Of a DNA stretch of 64,000 nt, positions 59,595 to 64,000 are shown in pieces (within the stretch, counting starts at the first letter, position 1; each line of letters opens with the position of its first letter). Under the pieces are notes generated by a model, which searched no databases, was not told the DNA's origin, and worked only from the letters and a program-made list of their open reading frames with translations. The translations under genes were made by a program, and so were the position numbers. Source of the DNA: Lophius americanus. Taxonomy: Eukaryota; Chordata; Actinopteri; Lophiiformes; Lophiidae. The DNA lies in the NCBI GenBank assembly GCA_037951165.1, contig JBBDHG010000025.1, forward strand, positions 466,001-530,000. Direction: 5' to 3'.

Positions 59595-60595
59595 AAAATG
59601 TGCTTCACCAAACAGTTGAGCAGGACATTAAAGGGTTAGTCCACTCAAATGTAAGAAGTAACAAATATTGATCTTCTGGACCTTTCTGGATTGGTTATCC
59701 TGTTGATAATACTGTGTAGATGTGACTCTATCATCTTCATGTTTGCAAATCTTCACTTCATCTTCACCAAATACAATTATAACATTTTAAAGTTGTAAAT
59801 TTAAAAGTGTATGAATATTTGTTTTACCGTGTTACAAAATATAAACAATATGTATGAAAATATCTACTCCTTGCCTCCATTTTTAAAGTACAATTCAACT
59901 AATATATATATATATTTTTTTTTTTTAAGGTCCAATGAGTAAAATCTGGTGATGGCTGCGACCTTCAGGGCGCCACATCCCTGACCGGACCTCACCGCTT
60001 TTCTTCTCTCACTGGAACGAGGAGTTTGTGAGGAGAAGGAGACTTCATCACGTCCAAGAGACTTCATCACGGAGGAGCACAAGGCTGTTCGGGCGTTACT
60101 GGTGAACAGGTGAGTATTATTCTGGAGCGCAAAAATAAAAACCGGATTGAAAAACTGATCAAAAAAAAACAACACAAGAAAAATCACAGAGCAGGAATTT
60201 GGCCGAAACGTATGATTAGCGCTGGAAGTGACGGTACGGTCTGGCGAAGTCTTGCGGGATGGACCGGTGTTTTATGCTGGCGCTGATGGTAGGTGATGAG
60301 CCTAGATGGAGACCAGGTGTCCAGGCGTGAGAACGTGAGACAGAATCCAGGCCATCCGCCATGATAACAAAGACACACGGAGGGAGAACAGAATACCAGA
60401 ACCTGGTCCACAAAGCCGGCATTTAACGAACTGGGCCGCAGCAGAGAGTTAATTTTTACTACAAACTCTCAAAGAGTTAGGTGGGAAAGTAAGAAATAAT
60501 AAATTCTACGAACGAGTCCAAGTAAATCCTTCATGATCGGATAGAAAGCCTGAATTCACATCTAATCTATACTTGTGCTTCGCGAGGCATCAGGC
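59595..60595. other. Unique flank, no gene recognised
   Basis: Contains a 45-bp segment (around 59598-59640, AACAGTTGAGCAGGACATTA) that recurs at 61930-61970. The stretch 59930-60115 has a twice-repeated AGACTTCATCAC. No supported gene. Confidence 0.35.
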
Positions 60596-61005
60596 CACCC
60601 GGGTCATCTGGGACCGGTTTGTTCCATGTTCCCAGGATCAGAACCAAGCGAGGTGAAGCAACTTTTTTATCTTCCGTGGAACAAACTCCAAGAATACTTG
60701 AGGTCAGCATAAACTTTCAGCTCTTTTAAATCAGGATTAAAACGTTAACGTTCGCTGTGGGTTTTACCGAAGAAGATTCTGGACCTGCGCCGAGTCTGGA
60801 ACTTTAACTTTCTTGTTTTTATCTTTAAATGCTTTTTTTCTCTTTTGCGTAGCTTTCTTGAATTGGTAAACTTTTTATTTGCTTGATTTTGTTTTAATTG
60901 TCCTTTAACTTTACTTTAATGTCCTTCTTTAGTGTTTTTTATATCTCTGTAAAGGTTCTTTGGATTGCCTCGTGTCTGAATGGTGGTTCTGTATAAATAA
61001 AGTTT
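60596..61005 (+). mobile_element. L2-type LINE 3' end relic
   Basis: Frames show a RTKRGEA-like stretch (AGAACCAAGCGAGGTGAAGC), followed by a Thr/Phe tail and a long 3' region ending in TCTGTATAAATAAAG, the usual layout of fish L2 3' ends. Confidence 0.6.
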
Positions 61006-61163
61006 CCGTGCGGAGAAGCTGTGATGATAGAAACTGTGAACAAACTAGAAACTGCTGGAAAAATATGAGGATAAATCCTAGAATAACAAAAGTTGTATCC
61101 GAATCATCAACTTACCTTCAATGCCAGATGAATGAAGTCACTGAAGAGGAGAAAGACACTGAT

Positions 61164-61703
61164 GATGGTCTCCAACCAAAGAGGAAGGCTACTGGTGAAG
61201 GTCTCATACTGTGGAGGAAGACCACTGGTGAAGGTCTCTGACCATGGAGGAAGACCACTGGTGAAGGTCTCTGAATGTGGAGGAAGACCACTGGTGAAGG
61301 TATCTGACCATGGAGGAAGACCACTTGTGAAGGTCTCTGACCATGGAGGAAGACCACTTGTGAAGGTCTCTGACCATGGAGGAAGACCACTGGTGAAGGT
61401 CTCTGAATGTGGAGGAAGACCACCGGTGAAAGTCTCTGACCATAGAGGAAGACCACTAGTGAAGTACTCTGACCACGGAGGAAGACCACTGGTCAAGGTC
61501 TCTAACCATGGAGGAAGACCACTAATGAAGGTCTCTGAATGTGGAGGAAAACAACTGGTGACGGTCTTTGACTCGGAGGAAGACCACCGGCAAAGTTGTC
61601 TAACCATGGAAGAAGACCACCGGCAAAGTTGTCTAACCATGGAAGAAGACCACTAATGAAGGTATCTGACCGTGGAGGAAGACCACTGCTGAAGGTCTCT
61701 GCA
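61164..61703. repeat. 33-bp minisatellite
   Basis: About 16 units of GAAGGTCTCTGACCATGGAG followed by GAAGACCACTGGT. Length 33 keeps both strands open (KVSDHGGRPLV on +, 174 codons; - strand 177 codons). No promoter or splice context, so not called as a gene. Confidence 0.9.
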
Positions 61704-63055
61704 TGGACCTGGGTTTCAGGATGGATTGCGTGATGATGAGTTCCTACTTTAACGTTACTTCAGATGATCTTGACGTTATCGTAACATTTTGGGTGATTTA
61801 CCAAACAACAAGGCCTCACTAATAACTGAATGTTAGCTAATGTTGTGATGATGTCACGTTAGTCAGAGTTAAACCACTCTGAGGAACCAATCAGGCGTTT
61901 CTGCTATCAAGCGTCCCCCCTCCCTCCAGATGTGCTCAACCAAACAGTTGAGCTGGACATCAAAGGGTTTTAAACAACATCAACTACAGGAGGAAGTCAC
62001 GTGATCATCAGAGAGGGAGAGTGTCACTGATAAACAGGGAATATCCCGCGTGTCCGGCGCCGAATCTCATCCGTCGCCACGCGGGAACATATACAGTACT
62101 TGGGTGATCAGGAAGTAACATCCTCCTCTGATCTCTAACGAAAAAAACAAAAAACACTCCTGGGTGGGAACTTCATTTTACTAAGGGTGGTCTGCGTCCA
62201 GAGCGCTAAGCAGGTCCAACTCCGCTCCGCCGTGCCTCACTTGTTATCCGGCACGGTGAGCGGAAGCATGGCACCTAGCCATTAGCGTGTGTGCACGCCA
62301 TTGTGTTACTTTCACGATTATAATGACCTCGGTGTGGGAATAAATTGCAAATAAATGGCCTGGTGTTAATTCAGAGCAGAAATGGGAGGTCAGCCGTCGT
62401 AAAACACGCAGAGAGGTGGAGGGTATTTGGAGTGACACGCAGAACAATAGCAAATCTGTAAATCTGGAGGTTCTATTAAAACCTGTGTGATTATGATGTA
62501 ACCCCCCCCCCCTCCCAAGACACACACACATACACCTACACATGTACACACCATAACACACACATGCAGAGACTACCGGTCTGGAGCCTGTGGGACTGCT
62601 GCTCTGATACCACCCTCATCCAGCCTTGCAGGGGGCTAAGCGGCGAGCCAGGCCTGCCTCGCGCCGAGACGGATGCCCGCTCTACGCCCCCTTAACCAAC
62701 AGAGCCGCTGCCAAACCACACAAGGAGATAGTAAATGAGAGCAGCAGGTTCTGTTAAGCCTCCTCACACACACACACACAGGCACAAACACACACACACA
62801 CAACACACACACACCATGTGGTTTATTTTATCTGACTCATTCATACACACAGAACACAATGAAGGCAAGCAGGCAGCAATTAGGGGGCTGTTCATCGCTG
62901 AGCTACAGTAAACCAGCTCCATAAATCTTCGGCGTGGCGTTTTTAAAGCGCAGAGAACTCGAGCGCTCGGGTGGGTGAGCCGAGGAATTCACAGGATGTT
63001 GCTGTTGTTTGGGATTTCATTGGTAGAAAAGTTGATGGCAACCAGACAGAGGTTA
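61704..63055. other. Unique flank with CA repeats; candidate conserved elements
   Basis: CA runs at 62519-62565 and 62766-62815. Stretches 62270-62500 and 62870-62960 are non-repetitive and of mixed composition, possibly regulatory. No coding frame is supported. Confidence 0.35.
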
Positions 63056-63383
63056 CAGAGCTGTGAAAAAGTATTTGGCCCCCCCTCCCCTGATTTCTTC
63101 TGATTATCTAATAGTAAACAGTGTTGGATCCGACATCTGCGCGTTTCGTTATGTAATCTATTACATTGCATATATATTACACTCATAGATTATTTAGATT
63201 AGTCTATCTGATGGAATACGTTTTTATGTCGGAACTTTTCTTCTTTTTTTAAATTCTTTTTGTACAATTGTAGACAGAGTGACCTACTTTGGTATTATTA
63301 ACTGTGAGAAAGTATTCCTCCCCTCCCTCCCCCTCCTGATATATCTTTTTCTCATGTTTTTTTTTTTTTGTGTGTGTGTTTAT

Positions 63384-63692
63384 CTATATATTAAACTGTG
63401 TTCGATCTTCAGTTTTTTTAATTATAATTTTATTTATCAAGAAAGAAAGGTAACGCCTAAAATCATCCACATGAGAAGATTTTCCACCGCCAGAACTTAT
63501 TCTGATGCCTTTGTCTGCAAGAAAAACTGTAATCAAACTCTTCCCCGGTCTACAGATGTCGTGACTAAATTCCATCGCTGCGGTCGGAATTTTGGCCCAC
63601 TCTTGCTCTAAAGCAGCCGCATTGGAGGTTTTCTTAGACTGAAATTCTCTTTTCAGGTTCCACCACAGAATGGCAATGGGGTTCAGGTCCAC
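63384..63692 (-). mobile_element. Tc1-type transposase C-terminal relic
   Basis: Reads DLNPIAILWWNLKREFQSKK, then LEQEWAKIP and LADKG. Tc1/mariner transposases have DLNPIE..W at this position, with Glu as the last catalytic residue; here it is Ala, so the enzyme is inactive. Upstream domains are absent. Related GTGA.AAAGTATT segments at 63060 and 63302 may be remnants of the element's ends. Confidence 0.75.
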
Positions 63693-63768
63693 ATTGACTG
63701 AACGCCACTATTTCATTTCAAACTGATGAGCTGCCGCACAACACCACCGAGCTTAATGTCCTAATTGT

Positions 63769-64000
63769 ATAATGATAATAATAATACATTTACTTTATAA
63801 CGCACTTTACATTTGGATCAAATCCCAAAGTGCTACAAAGTAAAAGCCAATAAAAGCATCAATAAAAAATAAATAATAACTATATAAAAGCATGACCAAA
63901 AAGCAGCAATATTAATTAAAGTTATATGTTCTGCTAAAAAGAAAAGTTTTAAGTCCTTTTTTAAATGTGTCAGTCGTCTGTGGAGCCCTCAGATGGTCGG
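63769..64000 (-). mobile_element. L2-type LINE 3' end, cut by the window edge
   Basis: TAATAATAATACATTT, GCACTTTACATTTGGATCAA and CAGTCGTCTGTGGAGCCCTC match the 3' tail of the element at 9340, with more differences than the array copies show among themselves. An independent insertion. Confidence 0.8.

Overview
The window looks like teleost fish genomic DNA: AT-rich, full of LINE fragments of the L2/Rex type, a Tc1 and a hAT transposase relic, long simple repeats, small GT-AG introns, and a hepcidin-like gene remnant. It shows no prokaryotic gene organisation. I cannot name the species.

Positions 1 to about 51,200 are a young gene-amplification array. Ten copies (2467, 6744, 13455, 21224, 25681, 32428, 34962, 37497, 43919, 47021; all + strand) of a two-exon gene each encode a secreted peptide of 68-77 residues. 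Exon 1 carries a hepcidin-type signal peptide; exon 2 is always 78 bp, encodes a strongly basic tail and ends in Val-Cys-stop. The mature peptides lack the Cys-rich hepcidin core and have one Cys, the last residue. Introns, UTR-like flanks and signal peptides are nearly identical between copies, while exon 2 (and the mature part of exon 1 in one pair) is very different, with nearly all codon changes replacing amino acids. That reversal (exons more diverged than introns) is the main discovery: it suggests a rapidly diversifying, hepcidin-derived secreted peptide family, probably for defence, although the function is unproven.

Between the genes lie recurring blocks: degraded LINE endonuclease and reverse transcriptase pieces (mostly - strand), twelve arrays of an 18-bp minisatellite built on ACATGCATTAATCC, a 400-500 bp GC-rich interspersed repeat, and AT/TAA microsatellites. 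Large duplications are visible: 1-6575 matches 44557-51159; 5.1-11.4 kb matches 24.0-30.4 kb and, in part, 16.05-20.1 kb; a 2.53-kb gene-plus-satellite unit is tandem at 32.3-37.4 kb. A unique insert with a hAT relic sits at 22.2-24.0 kb. The array is already under way at position 1, so it continues to the left.

From about 51,220 to 64,000 the DNA is mostly unique flank with old repeats: L2 relics, GA, AT, ATCC and CA simple repeats, a T/G-rich 37-bp tandem repeat (57.6-58.4 kb), a 33-bp minisatellite (61.16-61.70 kb) and a Tc1 relic (63.4-63.7 kb). At 58.66-59.16 kb there is a hepcidin relic: a clear propeptide exon, a furin-type site and a CPNMSGC segment in a shifted frame, preceded by an intron of 86 bp, the same length as in the array genes. 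It links the array to hepcidin ancestry. No other protein-coding gene could be recognised.
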